Positions 12,976 to 21,864 of a stretch of DNA of 48,166 bases are shown one piece after another; position 1 is the first letter of the stretch, and every line of letters starts with the position of its first letter. The notes beneath the pieces were generated by a model. The model saw only the letters and a list, made by a program, of their open reading frames with translations. It was not told the DNA's origin and did not search any database. A program made the translations under genes and the position numbers. This DNA is from Chloroflexota bacterium (GTDB lineage Bacteria; Chloroflexota; UBA6077; SHYK01), in assembly GCA_009377635.1 (NCBI GenBank), contig WHTR01000011.1, forward strand, positions 1 to 48,166, written 5' to 3'.

Positions 12976-14028
12976 TCATCGCCGCCCGGCCCGTCCGTTG
13001 CGCGGGTCGATCGCAACCCGCCGGAGGACATCGAGGTCGTTGAGGACTTTGCCGGCGCCGCGAACAACGCACCCAAGCGAGTCCTCCGGAATGTGCACGC
13101 TAATATGTGTGTGCTCGCGCAGCAGCTCGTCCAGATTGCGGAGCAGGCCGCCGCCGCCGGCAACCGTAATGCCTCGTGCCATAAGGTCCGCCACGAGCTC
13201 CGGCGGCGTCTCGTCGATAGTATCGATCACGGCCTCGACGATGGCGTTGACGGAGCCGGAGATCGCGTCTGCGATCTCCTCTGACGAAACCATGATCTCC
13301 TCCGGCAGCCCGTACTTCAGGCTCCGACCTCGGACCACGGCGCGAACGCCGCAATCCTTGGAGATGGCCGAGCCGACCGCGATCTTGATCTCCTCCGCCA
13401 TCCGCTCGCCGATGGCCAGATTGTGGTGCTGGCGCATGTGCGTCACGATGTCCTGGTCCATCTCGTCACCCGCGATTCGGATCGACCGGTTGGCCACGAC
13501 CCCGCCCAGGGAGATGACCGCGACCTCCGTCGTGCCGCCACCGATGTCGACGATCATGCACCCCTGCGGCTCCGTGATCGGGAGCCCGGCCCCGATCGCG
13601 GCGGCCGTCGGCTCGTCGATGAGCCACACTTCCCGCGCCCCCGCGCTCATGGCGGCGTCGTACACTGCCCGGCGCTCGACCTCGGTCACGCCAGAGGGGA
13701 TCCCGATGACGATGCGGGGCCGCGGGATGATGGTGACCTGCTCGTGGACGCGCTCGATGAAGTAGCGCAGCATGCGCTCGGTAATGTCGAAGTCCGAGAT
13801 GACGCCGTCCTTGAGTGGGCGAACGGCGACGATGTTCGACGGAGTCCGTCCGAGCATCCGCTTCGCCTCGCGGCCGACTGCCAGCACGCGTTTGGTCTTG
13901 TAGTTGACGGCCACGACCGACGGCTCGTTGATCACGATGCCCTTCCCCCGCACAAGGACCAGGGTGTTGGCCGTGCCGAGATCGATCCCGATATCTCGAG
14001 AGAGCAGTCCAAAAAGCGAATTCAGCAC
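12976..14028 (-). CDS. mreB: Actin-like rod-shape protein MreB
   Basis: 350-residue bacterial actin that directs lateral wall synthesis. The phosphate-1 motif DIGIDLGTANTLV is at residues 12-24, the phosphate-2 motif MIVDIGGGTTEVAVI is near 160 and the adenosine motif GGGGLLRNL is near 290. Length is normal. The start is GTG 14028 with GAGG upstream. It is the first gene of the mreBCD-mrdA-rodA operon, so this organism is expected to grow as a rod or to keep the elongasome for another form of wall growth. Confidence 0.96.
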   Translation of the reverse strand: MLNSLFGLLSRDIGIDLGTANTLVLVRGKGIVINEPSVVAVNYKTKRVLAVGREAKRMLGRTPSNIVAVRPLKDGVISDFDITERMLRYFIERVHEQVTIIPRPRIVIGIPSGVTEVERRAVYDAAMSAGAREVWLIDEPTAAAIGAGLPITEPQGCMIVDIGGGTTEVAVISLGGVVANRSIRIAGDEMDQDIVTHMRQHHNLAIGERMAEEIKIAVGSAISKDCGVRAVVRGRSLKYGLPEEIMVSSEEIADAISGSVNAIVEAVIDTIDETPPELVADLMARGITVAGGGGLLRNLDELLREHTHISVHIPEDSLGCVVRGAGKVLNDLDVLRRVAIDPRNGRAGRR

Positions 14029-14078
14029 GCGAGCCGCCTCACACCCAATCCTCGTCCCCTACGGGTGCGGGGCCAGGG

Positions 14079-14106
14079 AGTATGCGCTGATTCCACTACG
14101 GCGCAA
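14079..14106 (-). promoter_or_regulatory. Candidate promoter of the mre operon
   Basis: On the minus strand TTGCGC (14101-14106) and CATACT (14079-14084) are separated by 16 bases. The expected start of transcription lies about 45 bases upstream of mreB. Only moderate matches to the consensus. Confidence 0.35.
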
Positions 14107-14196
14107 TCCGCGGTCCGCGATCCAAATCACACCGCAGGACGAAGGTGACGTTCTGAGATCACGAGGCCCGTCTGCTCACAAACCGGTCCAACCACC

Positions 14197-14940
14197 CTAC
14201 GGGAAGCCAAGGGATCGCTCGCGAAGGCTGACCCATCCGTCCGTCGACGGCCCCGGGAGCCCGATAATGATATGGTCCAGCACGTCGATGTCGAGCAAGT
14301 GGCCCGCCTCGACCATCTTCCTGGTAACGGCAGCGTCCTCAGCGGAGGGCGTCGGATCTCCACTCGGATGGTTGTGTGCAACGACGATCGCCGCGGCCTG
14401 CTGGCGCACGGCCTCCTTGAATAGCTCACCGACGCGGATCACCGAGCTGTTCAGGCTCCCGAGCGAGACCTGCACGACGCCCTGCACGCGGTTCTTCGTG
14501 TTCAACAGCACGACCCGCACGCTTTCCTGCTCGAGAAAGCTCATCTCCCCGTGCAGGAGCGCGTAGACCTCCTGCGGACTGGTGATCTGAGGACGCTCCT
14601 CGGGGGCAAGGGTCATCACGCGCTTTCCGAGCTCAAACGCCGCTTTGAGGTCGACGGCCTTGACGCCCCCGACTCCTCGCGTCCGGGCAAGCTCTGCCAG
14701 GCCGGCGCGGCTCATGCCGGCGACTCCGCCGTGGCGGGTCAACAGGTCACGGGCGACGTCGAGCACGTTGAAGGCGTGGGTCCCGGTCCGAAGGATGATG
14801 GCGATGAGCTCCTCATCTGACAGCGCTTGGGCGCCGAGAGCCTCCAGCCGCTCCCGGGGCCGGATCGCGGACGGGAGATCTCTGATGGCCGGATAGTAGG
14901 GGAGCGTTACATCCCGGACGATGTCGGGCCTCCTTGGCAC
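14197..14940 (-). CDS. radC: RadC-family JAB/JAMM metalloprotein
   Basis: About 247 residues. The N-terminal half has a helix-hairpin-helix-like region with RPRERLEALGAQALSDEELI and ARTRGVGGVKA. The C-terminal JAMM domain has the zinc motif H189-N-H191-P-S-G-D and an upstream Glu in the ESVRVVLLN region. The family was named for a DNA repair phenotype that was later withdrawn, and its activity is unknown. The start is uncertain. GTG 14940 has a GGGAAG upstream and gives nearly the usual length; ATG 14973 is possible but would overlap the promoter-like box. Divergent from fmt. Confidence 0.88.
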   Translation of the reverse strand: MPRRPDIVRDVTLPYYPAIRDLPSAIRPRERLEALGAQALSDEELIAIILRTGTHAFNVLDVARDLLTRHGGVAGMSRAGLAELARTRGVGGVKAVDLKAAFELGKRVMTLAPEERPQITSPQEVYALLHGEMSFLEQESVRVVLLNTKNRVQGVVQVSLGSLNSSVIRVGELFKEAVRQQAAAIVVAHNHPSGDPTPSAEDAAVTRKMVEAGHLLDIDVLDHIIIGLPGPSTDGWVSLRERSLGFP

Positions 14941-14963
14941 GGTACAGCTTCCCGGGCGACGCC

Positions 14964-14973
14964 AGTATACCAT
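14964..14973. promoter_or_regulatory. Overlapping divergent -10 boxes for radC and fmt
   Basis: On the minus strand TGGTATACT resembles an extended -10 box for radC. On the plus strand TACCAT (14968-14973) lies exactly six bases before the fmt GTG, the spacing expected for a leaderless mRNA. There is no Shine-Dalgarno before fmt. No clear -35 was found for either. Confidence 0.35.
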
Positions 14974-14979
14974 TGACCT

Positions 14980-15930
14980 GTGCGGGTTGTTTTCATGGGA
15001 ACCCCCTCGCTCGCGGTAGTTTCGCTGCGCGCTCTCGCCGCCGCGGGCACGTCCGTGAGCCTCGCGGTGACGCAGGTGGCCCGGCCAGCAGGCCGCGGAC
15101 GGCGAGAGACAGCGCCTCCGGTTGCGCGCGCCGCGGCCGAGCTCGGCATCCTCCATTTTCAGCCCGACCGAATTCGGGATCCGGACGCTGTCGAGCGGCT
15201 CGCCAGCGAGGCACCGGACGTCATCGTGGTGGTCGCCTACGGGCAGATCCTGCCACCGGCCGTCCTGACCATCCCCCGCCTCGGGTGCATCAATGTGCAC
15301 CTGTCCCTGCTACCCAGACATCGCGGCGCATCCCCCGTCTCTGGCGCGATCCTGGCCGGCGATGAGGTCACTGGTGTGACCATCATGCTGATGGACGAGG
15401 GGATGGACACCGGCCCGATTGTCGCGCAACGGGAGACACCGATCGCCCCCGAAGACGACGAGGCCACGCTCCGCGAGCGCCTTGCGGCGCTCGGAGCTGA
15501 CCTGCTGGTCGAGACCCTCCCGAATTGGGGGGACGGCCGCATCACGTCCCGGCCGCAAGACCACGCGCGGGCGACGGTCACCCGGAAGGTCAAGCGCGAG
15601 GATGCCCTCCTGAACTGGGGCCACCCGGCGATCCACCTCTGGCAGCGCATTCGGGCCTACGCGGAATGGCCCCAGGGCCACACATTCTGGGAAGGGAAGC
15701 GCCTTCGCATTCGAACCGCGGCAGTCGACGACTCCGCGTCCGCCGAGCCAGGGCTGGTCATCCCGTGGGGACCGCGGACGCGCTCGCCGTCGGCGGTCGC
15801 GATCGGCACGGGCCAGGGCGTGCTCGTTCCGAAAACGCTCGGCCTGGAGGGACGGCAGGTCGTCCCGATCGGCGCATTCCTCGCTGGCCACCCCACGTTC
15901 ATCGGCAGTCATCTGCCCTCGGGGTCATGA
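14980..15930 (+). CDS. fmt: Methionyl-tRNA formyltransferase
   Basis: 316-residue enzyme that formylates the initiator Met-tRNA with 10-formyl-THF. The N-terminal MRVVFMGTPSLAVVSL starts the Rossmann fold. The catalytic Asn105 and His107 lie in NVHLSLLPRHRGASP and the catalytic Asp in MDEGMDTG (about 139-143). The C-terminal tRNA-binding domain is present. The start is GTG 14980, where homology begins. It uses a product of the folate pathway whose enzymes are encoded by the folD and fchA-like genes 5-7 kb away. Confidence 0.95.
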   Translation: MRVVFMGTPSLAVVSLRALAAAGTSVSLAVTQVARPAGRGRRETAPPVARAAAELGILHFQPDRIRDPDAVERLASEAPDVIVVVAYGQILPPAVLTIPRLGCINVHLSLLPRHRGASPVSGAILAGDEVTGVTIMLMDEGMDTGPIVAQRETPIAPEDDEATLRERLAALGADLLVETLPNWGDGRITSRPQDHARATVTRKVKREDALLNWGHPAIHLWQRIRAYAEWPQGHTFWEGKRLRIRTAAVDDSASAEPGLVIPWGPRTRSPSAVAIGTGQGVLVPKTLGLEGRQVVPIGAFLAGHPTFIGSHLPSGS

Positions 15931-16098
15931 CTGCCGCGAGACGCAGGCTGGAAGGCTCGTTGGTCATACCTCCAGTGATGCGTGCAGCACATGCGGCTGA
16001 AAGCCCCAGCACGGCCAGTGTCGTGCTGAGCGCGTGTTATCATATGAACGCATGCGACCGAGTTGCATGTGCTCGTGGGAGGAAACGAGGAGTCGATC

Positions 16099-16971
16099 GT
16101 GGCGACAAGCAACATGTTCAAGACCGTACTGCTCCTGACCGCGTTAACGGTGCTCTTGCTCTTCATCGGGCGAGCGGTGGCAGGCACCGGTGGCATGATT
16201 TTCGCCTTCGTCCTCGCCCTTGGGATGAACTTCTTCTCGTACTGGTTCTCCGACAAGCTCGCGCTGTCGATGGCGGGGGCCAAGGAGGTCTCCGAGGCGG
16301 ACGCGCCGGACCTCAACACTGTCGTCAACAACCTGGCGCTCTATGCCCGCATCCCAAAGCCGCGCGTCTTTGTCATACCGACCGACTCGCCAAACGCATT
16401 CGCCACGGGGCGCGACCCTTCTCATGCAGCCGTTGCCGTGACGAGCGGAATCGTGAACATGCTGAGCCGGTCCGAGCTGGAGGCCGTTCTTTCGCATGAG
16501 CTCGGGCACATCCGGAACCGCGACACGTTGATCATGACCGCGACAGCCACCGTCGCTGGCGCGATCACCATGATCGCGCACATGGCTCAGTGGGCCCTCA
16601 TCTTCGGCGGGCTTGGGGGTCGAGACGATGAGAACGGCGGTGGCATCGCGGATCTCGCAGTGGGTCTGCTCATGATCATCCTCGCGCCCATTGCGGCGAC
16701 GATCATCCAGCTAGCGATCTCCCGCGCCCGGGAGTTCGAGGCGGACGCCGCGGGCGCCCGGATCTCGGGGCAACCTCTGGCCCTCGCGAACGCGCTGGAG
16801 AAGCTCGAGGCCGGGGTCCGCCATCGTCCGATGCACGTGTCGGAATCGGCCGCCCATCTCTTCATCGTGAATCCGCTGAGCGGCAACGGCCTCACGAGCC
16901 TGTTCCGAACCCATCCGACGACCGAGGAGCGAGTGGCGCGCCTTCGTTCGATGGCCACCGTCCTCCGCTAG
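16099..16971 (+). CDS. htpX: M48 membrane protease HtpX
   Basis: 290-residue zinc metalloprotease of the inner membrane, involved in quality control of membrane proteins. Two N-terminal membrane helices are at about residues 8-50. The zinc motif is H133-E-L-G-H137, and the third ligand is the Glu in [10 protein letters not shown] near residue 213. Two further membrane segments lie between them. GTG 16099 is chosen because CGAGGAG lies 7 bases before it and the homology begins with MFKTVLLL. It is ten bases upstream of rpe, in the same direction. Confidence 0.94.
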   Translation: MATSNMFKTVLLLTALTVLLLFIGRAVAGTGGMIFAFVLALGMNFFSYWFSDKLALSMAGAKEVSEADAPDLNTVVNNLALYARIPKPRVFVIPTDSPNAFATGRDPSHAAVAVTSGIVNMLSRSELEAVLSHELGHIRNRDTLIMTATATVAGAITMIAHMAQWALIFGGLGGRDDENGGGIADLAVGLLMIILAPIAATIIQLAISRAREFEADAAGARISGQPLALANALEKLEAGVRHRPMHVSESAAHLFIVNPLSGNGLTSLFRTHPTTEERVARLRSMATVLR

Positions 16972-16981
16972 CGGTAATGGA

Positions 16982-17644
16982 GTGAAACTGGCCCCGTCGA
17001 TCCTCAGCGCGGACTTCACGCGGCTCGGTGAGCAAGTCCGCCGAGCCGAGGCGGCCGGCGCCGACTACATCCACATCGACGTCATGGACGGCCGCTTCGT
17101 GCCGAACCTCACCGTCGGCCCCCTCGTCGTCGAGGCGGTACGTCGGTCGACGTCGCTCCCCGTCGACGTGCACCTCATGATCGAGGAGCCCGCTCGGTAC
17201 GTGCAGGACTTCGTCTCTGCGGGGGCGTCGATCCTCACCGTGCACCAGGAGGCCTGCCGCCACTTGCAGGCCACGCTCGGGGACATCAGGTCCCGCGGCA
17301 GCCGCGCCGGCGTCTCTCTGTGCCCCGCCACCCCGGTTCACGTGCTCGAGGAGATCACCGACGACATCGACCTGGTCCTCATCATGACCGTGAATCCGGG
17401 TTTCGGAGGCCAGACGCTGATCCCCGCAAGCGAGGAGAAGGTGCGCCGTACGCAGGCGTTTCTCACCGCGGCGGGCTGCACGGCAGAGCTCGAGGTGGAC
17501 GGCGGGGTGAACGAAGCGACGGCCGCGGGCCTCATCGCATCAGGCGCTGACGTGCTGGTCGCGGGGTCTGCCGTCTTCAGCGGAGACGAGATCGAGCGGA
17601 ACCTTGACCGGCTCCGCCGGGCAGTCTCGGTAGCGGCGCGCTGA
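16982..17644 (+). CDS. rpe: Ribulose-phosphate 3-epimerase
   Basis: 220-residue TIM-barrel enzyme of the pentose phosphate pathway that interconverts ribulose-5-P and xylulose-5-P. Motifs are APSILSADF at the N-terminus, HIDVMDGRFVPNLTVGP (metal-binding His and catalytic Asp), VDVHLMI, MTVNPGFGGQ for phosphate binding, and ELEVDGGVN with the second catalytic Asp. The start is GTG 16982. It probably belongs to one transcript with htpX. Confidence 0.96.
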   Translation: MKLAPSILSADFTRLGEQVRRAEAAGADYIHIDVMDGRFVPNLTVGPLVVEAVRRSTSLPVDVHLMIEEPARYVQDFVSAGASILTVHQEACRHLQATLGDIRSRGSRAGVSLCPATPVHVLEEITDDIDLVLIMTVNPGFGGQTLIPASEEKVRRTQAFLTAAGCTAELEVDGGVNEATAAGLIASGADVLVAGSAVFSGDEIERNLDRLRRAVSVAAR

Positions 17645-17685
17645 CGGCGCGGCCGACACCCCTCGCCGATCGGGCCATGGGGAAG

Positions 17686-17880
17686 TCAGGACGTGCTCGC
17701 GTGCTTGCGCGCTGTACGCATGCAACGCGTGCACGCATAGACCTTGCGCGCGTAGCCGCGAACCATGATGGTCGTCTTCTGAATGTTGGGATGCCAGGGA
17801 CGGTTCGTCTTCCGATTCGAGTGACTCACGTTGTGGCCGAAGGCCGTACCTTTCCCGCAGATCTCACACCGACTTCGCAT
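17686..17880 (-). CDS. rpmB: 50S ribosomal protein L28, zinc-type
   Basis: 64 residues, normal for a bacterial L28. The protein starts MRSRCEICGKGTAFGHNVSHS and has four cysteines in two CxxC pairs (CEIC and CTRC) that would bind zinc. The zinc-containing paralogue is common in this phylum. ATG 17880 has AAGGA seven bases upstream. It is convergent with rpe (41 bases between the stops). Confidence 0.96.
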   Translation of the reverse strand: MRSRCEICGKGTAFGHNVSHSNRKTNRPWHPNIQKTTIMVRGYARKVYACTRCMRTARKHASTS

Positions 17881-17953
17881 TCGATTTCCTTCATTATCCG
17901 ATTGTCTGGTGGCCAACGCTCCGCCATCTGAGGCGGGACTTGTACGGCCAGCC

Positions 17954-18244
17954 CTACCCTCTGAGGTCAAAGGCGCCCACATGCTCGCGGACGTCGGACC
18001 ACTGGACGTCCACCGAATCCACGCGCGCGCCCCGCGGGCCGACCTGGGACCAGTTCAGCACTGCGCGGAGCGCATCCTCTGACCCCTGGAGCACCGCCTC
18101 CACGGAGCCGTCCAGTCGGTTCCGGACCCAGCCGTGGACGTTACGCATATCGGCCTGCTGCTTCAGGCTGGCGCGATAGAAGACTCCCTGAACGTACCCG
18201 CGCACGATGATATGCGCTTCCACACGCCTCGCATCGGCCGCCAC
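17954..18244 (-). CDS. acyP: Acylphosphatase
   Basis: 96-residue enzyme that hydrolyses acyl phosphates. The phosphate-binding loop and catalytic residues are R24 in GVFYR and N42 in WVRNRLDGSV. The start is GTG 18244 with GAGGTGAG upstream, six bases after the M28 peptidase stop. It is in the same run as folD and the peptidase. Confidence 0.93.
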   Translation of the reverse strand: MAADARRVEAHIIVRGYVQGVFYRASLKQQADMRNVHGWVRNRLDGSVEAVLQGSEDALRAVLNWSQVGPRGARVDSVDVQWSDVREHVGAFDLRG

Positions 18245-18250
18245 GGGTGC

Positions 18251-19312
18251 TCACCTCGCAGCCAGGCGCACCAACTCGATGGCGATATCGCCCATCAGCT
18301 CCAGTGAATCCGATTGCACGTTTTCGGCGACGTCAAACGCCGTATGGTACTGGGGATCATCGACCCAATGCAACATAATGGCTGGTAGCCCGGCGTCCAA
18401 GAACGAGGCGTGGTCACTCATCCGCCGCAAGTACGATGATAGATTGGCTGGCCGGTAGCCCTCCGCCCCGGCATGGGCGGTCGCCTCCATCACCCACGCC
18501 TCAGACCCGCCGAACGCTGGCTGCGCGCCGACGGAGATCATGTCGATGCTCATCGCAAGCGTGAAGCGGCGTCGGTCGGCGTCGGACAGATCCCGCACGT
18601 ACTCCTTGCTGCCCAAGAGGCCGATCTCCTCAGCGCCGAACGCCACGAAGCGGACCGCCACATCCGGGATGGGGGTCCACGCCAGCTCCCGCGCAACCTC
18701 AACCATTGTAGCCGTGCCGGACGCATTGTCGTTGGCGCCGGGGCCGGCGGGAACCGAGTCGTAGTGGGCACCGACGACGACCAGGGGCGCAGATCGTTCC
18801 TCCTCCGGATCGCTCGCCACGACGTTCTGGCTCGTTCCGGATCCCGCCCGGACCGCGTACTGGAAGGGCTTCACATCTACCGCGTATCCCATGGCCGTCA
18901 GCTCCTCGGCCAGGAACCCGGCAGCTTGCCGCTCCGCCGTAGTGCCCGCGGGGCGGCTGCCGATCTTGTCGGCCAGCGACCGGACCAGACGCATTGCCCG
19001 ATCGCGCAGCGGCGGTGGCGGCGCAACCTGTTCCGTCGGCTCGGGGAGTGGCGTCGGCGACGCCTCAAGGAGCTCCTGGAACCCACCGCTGGACGCGACT
19101 CCTGGTGTGACCCCAACGCTCGTCGGTGCAGCGGTCAGGTCCGCAACAGGTGAGCCGCCCGACCGCTCGGAATCTGCCGCTCGGACGCACGCGCTGGTCA
19201 CGATCATGACCAGGCCCAGCAGAAGCATGGCTGGAACCCAGCGGCGCGCGGACTGCTGCCTTGTCCGGCACCGGGCAGGACACGGTCCTCGCGCCTGAAA
19301 GGAGAGGTTCAC
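18251..19312 (-). CDS. M28-family metallopeptidase, predicted lipoprotein
   Basis: 353 residues. The N-terminus has a basic stretch, a hydrophobic core (MLLLGLVMIVTSAC) and a probable lipobox with Cys42, so the mature protein should be anchored on the outer face of the membrane. A Pro/Ser-rich linker leads to the M28 domain with the zinc ligands in VVGAHYDSV, GANDNASG and AFGAEEIGLLGS, and a late His in LHWVDDPQYHTAFD. This points to an aminopeptidase-like enzyme, substrate unknown. The start is GTG 19312, overlapping the folD stop by four bases. Confidence 0.9.
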   Translation of the reverse strand: MNLSFQARGPCPARCRTRQQSARRWVPAMLLLGLVMIVTSACVRAADSERSGGSPVADLTAAPTSVGVTPGVASSGGFQELLEASPTPLPEPTEQVAPPPPLRDRAMRLVRSLADKIGSRPAGTTAERQAAGFLAEELTAMGYAVDVKPFQYAVRAGSGTSQNVVASDPEEERSAPLVVVGAHYDSVPAGPGANDNASGTATMVEVARELAWTPIPDVAVRFVAFGAEEIGLLGSKEYVRDLSDADRRRFTLAMSIDMISVGAQPAFGGSEAWVMEATAHAGAEGYRPANLSSYLRRMSDHASFLDAGLPAIMLHWVDDPQYHTAFDVAENVQSDSLELMGDIAIELVRLAAR

Positions 19313-20163
19313 GACCGGTTCTCGACCGCGCGCCGGAAGAGGAGCAACGTGTTGCGGAGCAGCATCGCAGTGGTCACCGGGCCGGTGCCGCCCGGGACGG
19401 GCGTCAGCAGTCCCGCACGGTCCGCGGCGTCGGGCTGCACGTCTCCGACGGTCTTTCCGTCAACAACGTTGGTGCCGAAGTCGATGACCGCCGCGCCAGG
19501 ACGGATCATGGCGCCTGTCACCAGCCCTGGGCGACCAGCCGCCACGGCGAGGATGTCGGCCTCCCGGGTGAGTGCATCAAGTGCCCGCGTCCGGCTGTGG
19601 CACATGGTGACGGTCGCGTCGTGCTGGAGAAGCAGCGACGCCATGGGGCGCCCGACTTCGACGCTTCGCCCGACGACGACCGCCCGAGCCCCAGCGATCT
19701 CCACGCGGTGGTGGAGGAGGATCTCCAGCCCACCGAGCGGCGTCGCAGGGACGATCGACGGCCGGCCCTGAGCCAGACGGCCGGCGTTCAGTGGGTGGAT
19801 CCCGTCGACGTCCTTGGCCGGGTCCAACTCTTCGAGGAGTGACTCGAGCGACACCTGCGCAGGCAGGGGAGTCTGGATCTGGATGGCATGGATAGCCGAG
19901 TCGCCGCTGAGCTGACGAACGAGCGCCGCGGCTTCGTCCGGCGCGGTTGTGGACGGGCAAACGTGGAGGCGGACGTCAACTCCTGCCTCTGTAAACGCCC
20001 GCTGGAGGTGACGCGTGTAGACGGTCGCGCTCGCCTCCTCGGTGATCTGGACAATCGCAGCCCCGGGCGGGACACCGGAGTTGGAAGTCAGTGCCCTAAA
20101 CTCGTGAGCCGACTCCTCCCGAATCACTCGGGCGAGCGTGTTTCCGTTGACGATTATCGCCAA
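19309..20163 (-). CDS. folD: FolD-type methylene-THF dehydrogenase, catalytic Lys replaced
   Basis: 284 residues of the FolD family, which normally carries both NADP-dependent methylene-THF dehydrogenase and methenyl-THF cyclohydrolase activities. Family motifs are DPAKDVDGIHPLN, PATPLGGLEIL, VVGRSVEVGRPM, TVTMCHSRT and TPVPGGTGPVTTAML. In the active-site motif Y-x-x-x-K the Tyr (Y49) is kept but the Lys is L53 (codon CTC at 20005-20007). This Lys is essential for the cyclohydrolase step in studied homologues, so the protein may only be a dehydrogenase. An FchA-like cyclohydrolase gene lies two genes upstream. The start is TTG 20163 with GGGGGA upstream. Confidence 0.9.
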   Translation of the reverse strand: MAIIVNGNTLARVIREESAHEFRALTSNSGVPPGAAIVQITEEASATVYTRHLQRAFTEAGVDVRLHVCPSTTAPDEAAALVRQLSGDSAIHAIQIQTPLPAQVSLESLLEELDPAKDVDGIHPLNAGRLAQGRPSIVPATPLGGLEILLHHRVEIAGARAVVVGRSVEVGRPMASLLLQHDATVTMCHSRTRALDALTREADILAVAAGRPGLVTGAMIRPGAAVIDFGTNVVDGKTVGDVQPDAADRAGLLTPVPGGTGPVTTAMLLRNTLLLFRRAVENRS

Positions 20164-20251
20164 TCAGGCATCCCCCAGGGACTGTCGGGGATCAGGATTC
20201 GGCCTCTGCCGCGCCTGTCTCGATAGCAGGGCTGAACGGTGATGCCTCACA

Positions 20252-21091
20252 TCATGCGGAAAGGATCAACACGCCGGAGCGGATGAGGCTGAGACCGACG
20301 ATCCCGACGCCGATCGCCAACAGGCGGATTATAACTGTGTGCGACACGCGGCTGGAGAGACGGGCGCCGAGCTGTGCGCCGACGATCGCGCCCACCGCGA
20401 GAAACATGATGCGCTCGGCCCCGAAGTCGAAGTCGCCAGCCACCGCGTGCGTGACGGTGCCTGTGCCTGACGCGATGGTGAGAACGAAGGTCGAGGTGGC
20501 CGTAGCGATATGGACCGGGAAGTGCAAGAACAGGACGATCGCTGGCACCATGATCGGACCCGCGCCGATTCCGGCCAGGGAGGAGATGATGCCCCCCGCG
20601 AGGCCGACGGCCAGGGCCCGCCACCAGAGAAACGCGTATGCGTACGTGCGACCGAGAGCATCGGTCAGCGTGCGGTACACCGACCCGGAGCTCGGCGCGA
20701 GCGGCGCCGCCGGTAGCCGCCTCGGCAACAGCAGATAGGCGGTTAGGGCCAGAATCAGGAATCCGAACCCGAGGTCGAACCACCCGCGCGGCAGCAGACG
20801 CGTCGCCCACGCGCCGACGACCGCTCCGGGAACGGCCGCCGTCGCCAGAATGACACCGGAGCGGACGTCGATGCGCCGAAGGCGCGAGTACGCGACGGAC
20901 CCGGAGAGTCCGCTGAGAAAGACGACGGCCAGCGAGATCGTGGTGATAACGCGAGGGCTTTCGGTTGGCTCCAGCAGCAGCAGGGCGGGCACGAGGAGGA
21001 AGCCGCCCCCAGCCCCGATGAGGTTCCCGTAAGCGGCGACGAGCATGCCGAGCAGCACCAGAAAGGGAGCGCTCGACGCGTCAATCGACAT
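20252..21091 (-). CDS. TauE/SafE-family membrane transporter
   Basis: 279 residues with about eight membrane segments and the two family half-repeats, each containing a glycine-rich signature (NLIGAGGGFLLVPALLLL near the N-terminus and GIISSLAGIGAGPIMVP in the second half). Members move organic or inorganic sulfur anions or other small anions. The substrate cannot be read from the sequence. ATG 21091 (MSIDASSAP) is preferred because the homology begins there, but no Shine-Dalgarno is seen. It lies between the fchA-like gene and folD. Confidence 0.88.
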   Translation of the reverse strand: MSIDASSAPFLVLLGMLVAAYGNLIGAGGGFLLVPALLLLEPTESPRVITTISLAVVFLSGLSGSVAYSRLRRIDVRSGVILATAAVPGAVVGAWATRLLPRGWFDLGFGFLILALTAYLLLPRRLPAAPLAPSSGSVYRTLTDALGRTYAYAFLWWRALAVGLAGGIISSLAGIGAGPIMVPAIVLFLHFPVHIATATSTFVLTIASGTGTVTHAVAGDFDFGAERIMFLAVGAIVGAQLGARLSSRVSHTVIIRLLAIGVGIVGLSLIRSGVLILSA

Positions 21092-21167
21092 CGCAACCGC
21101 TGGGTCGAGAACCCGAACGCGCGACCGAGAAGCACAGAAGTCGTCGGGATCGACCGGGGAGCGCCAC

Positions 21168-21803
21168 CTATGCTCTCCGGGACCGGGTCTGAACGAGCTG
21201 AAGCGCGCGCGCGGCGACATCGTCGGCCCCCGCCAGCGCGCCTGCGAGGCGTGCGCGCATCGACGCAGCGAATGCGGCCTCTGTCACCTGCTGCAGGTTC
21301 AAGCCGGCCTGGTCGGCGGCCCCGCGAGCAGCGGCGAGGGCGAGGTGGGCAGCCACGGCGACATCCCCGAGGAGAGCGACGTTCGTCGTCCCAGCGGCCC
21401 GGAGCGCCAGGTCGAGCACCGCACGGCTCGTCTCCGCTCCCTCTACCGGGACCTCGGTTGCCCGATGCATTGCGGCCTCAATGCTCCGGTCGCGGGCAGC
21501 ACGTTCCACGTCGCTCGACCGTGGGAGCCGATACGCATCGCGAACGGCGAGGTAGGCGTCCGCATCCGTGTCGGCCAATTCGAGCAGCCGCTGTCGCAGC
21601 AGAGCGGTGTCGGCGAGGATCGTCTGCACATCGGCCTCAATCGCGGCGTAGCGCGGGCGTCCGACCGTCAGATTGCAGGTCATGGCGAGCATAGCAGCGG
21701 CCATGGCACCTGCGAGTGCGGCCAGGCTCCCGCCTCCGGGCGTCGGGTCGGAGGAGGCAAGGCGGGCGAGGTATTCCTCAATGGTGAGCGATACGAGCGA
21801 CAT
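21168..21803 (-). CDS. fchA: FTCD cyclodeaminase-family protein, likely methenyl-THF cyclohydrolase
   Basis: 211-residue all-helical protein of the formiminotransferase-cyclodeaminase family. The N-terminal SSDPTPGGGSLAALAGAMAAA is the folate-binding signature. A middle segment has RYAAIEADVQ and DADAYLAVRDAY, and the C-terminal NVALLGDVAVAAHLA is also typical. Stand-alone members of this length in acetogens and methylotrophs act as methenyl-THF cyclohydrolase (FchA). This fits with the FolD two genes downstream, which has lost the cyclohydrolase lysine. The start is ATG 21803 or GTG 21812. Divergent from murI. Cyclodeaminase activity on formimino-THF is a second possibility. Confidence 0.85.
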   Translation of the reverse strand: MSLVSLTIEEYLARLASSDPTPGGGSLAALAGAMAAAMLAMTCNLTVGRPRYAAIEADVQTILADTALLRQRLLELADTDADAYLAVRDAYRLPRSSDVERAARDRSIEAAMHRATEVPVEGAETSRAVLDLALRAAGTTNVALLGDVAVAAHLALAAARGAADQAGLNLQQVTEAAFAASMRARLAGALAGADDVAARALQLVQTRSRRA

Positions 21804-21852
21804 TGCAGGCACATTCTAACCGGCCAGGGCGGGCGCCCGTGCGCCTAGCTCC

Positions 21853-21858
21853 TATAAT
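21853..21858 (+). promoter_or_regulatory. murI -10 box at leaderless spacing
   Basis: A consensus TATAAT ends exactly six bases before the murI ATG at 21865, so transcription should start at or next to the start codon. No Shine-Dalgarno is present. No good -35 was seen. Confidence 0.55.
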
Positions 21859-21864
21859 CAGCCC

